This document shows positions 5,494 through 5,595 of a stretch of 5,595 nucleotides of DNA, piece by piece. The notes under the pieces are model-generated. The model did not search any database, had not been told where the DNA came from, and saw only the letters and a list, made by a program, of their open reading frames with translations. The stretch lies in contig JAKDKP010000188.1 in NCBI GenBank assembly GCA_030453285.1, positions 1 through 5,595 on the forward strand, given 5' to 3'. The first letter of the stretch is position 1; each line of letters opens with the position of its first letter. The stretch comes from Propionibacteriales bacterium (GTDB taxonomy: Bacteria > Actinomycetota > Actinomycetes > Propionibacteriales > Propionibacteriaceae). A program made the position numbers and the translations under genes.

Positions 5494-5595
5494 TCAGGAG
5501 GTGGCCAGGCGTCGGCGGTGGGCTCTGAGCACCAGATCCCACAACGATCGTGGGATCCACCACAGGACGAGGATCTGGAGGAGGAACCAACCGAC
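5494..5595 (-). CDS. C-terminal fragment of an unidentified, probably membrane, protein
   Basis: From the window edge the minus strand is open for 33 codons to a TGA at 5496-5494. The translation starts VGWFLLQILVLWWIP and continues RSLWDLVLRAHRRRLATS. A hydrophobic, Trp-rich segment followed by a short helix and an Arg-rich end resembles the last transmembrane helix of an inner-membrane protein with a cytoplasmic tail. Codons are G/C-ending as in the neighbours. The start lies outside the window and I do not recognise the family. The stop is about 17 nt upstream of the -10 of the riboswitch operon, so read-through into the transporter operon is possible. Confidence 0.55.
   Translation of the reverse strand, partial: VGWFLLQILVLWWIPRSLWDLVLRAHRRRLATS

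Overview
The window is GC-rich (about two thirds G+C by eye) and uses G/C-ending codons. It carries an actinobacterial set of genes: a CE1758/CE1759-type flavin monooxygenase and reductase pair, a YkoE-type ECF vitamin transporter, and a tiny basic/amphipathic protein of a style common in Actinobacteria. A high-GC Gram-positive is the safest reading. The frequent hexamer CGTACG (13 copies) suggests a particular actinobacterial lineage, possibly Propionibacteriaceae, but I cannot prove this from the sequence alone.

Layout. At the left edge, on the minus strand, lies the start of a lipoprotein gene (1-101, cut by the window edge). It is preceded on the same strand by a 64-residue hypothetical protein gene (195-389). 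A 165-bp intergenic region (390-554) with a perfect 12-bp palindrome and a cluster of TTGA/TCAA half-sites separates these from a divergent plus-strand two-gene operon: an LLM-class flavin-dependent monooxygenase (555-1739) and, 2 bp later, its FMN reductase partner (1742-2335). This pair converges, with a 14-bp gap, on a minus-strand operon made of an ECF S component (ykoE type, 4671-5312) and a 774-residue fusion of two ABC ATPases plus the EcfT transmembrane component (2350-4674). These two genes overlap by 4 nt (ATGA).

Upstream of ykoE is a clear TPP riboswitch aptamer (minus strand, about 5377-5463). It is followed by a hairpin that pairs perfectly (with two G-U) with the ykoE Shine-Dalgarno sequence, so control is probably translational. 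A -10-like TAGAGT just upstream would start transcription at the foot of the aptamer. At the right edge is the last 33 codons of another minus-strand gene, apparently a membrane protein (5494-5595).

How the parts work together. The riboswitch and transporter form a self-contained thiamine (or thiamine-precursor) uptake unit: YkoE binds the substrate, and the fusion supplies both ATPases and the coupling membrane protein. The plus-strand pair is an independent flavin redox module in which the reductase supplies reduced FMN to the monooxygenase; its substrate is unknown. I found no mobile elements, tRNA/rRNA genes or CRISPR arrays. I see no wholly new system. The less ordinary items are the ATPase-ATPase-EcfT fusion, the riboswitch expression platform, the repeat-bearing monooxygenase tail and the palindromic sites in the divergent intergenic region.
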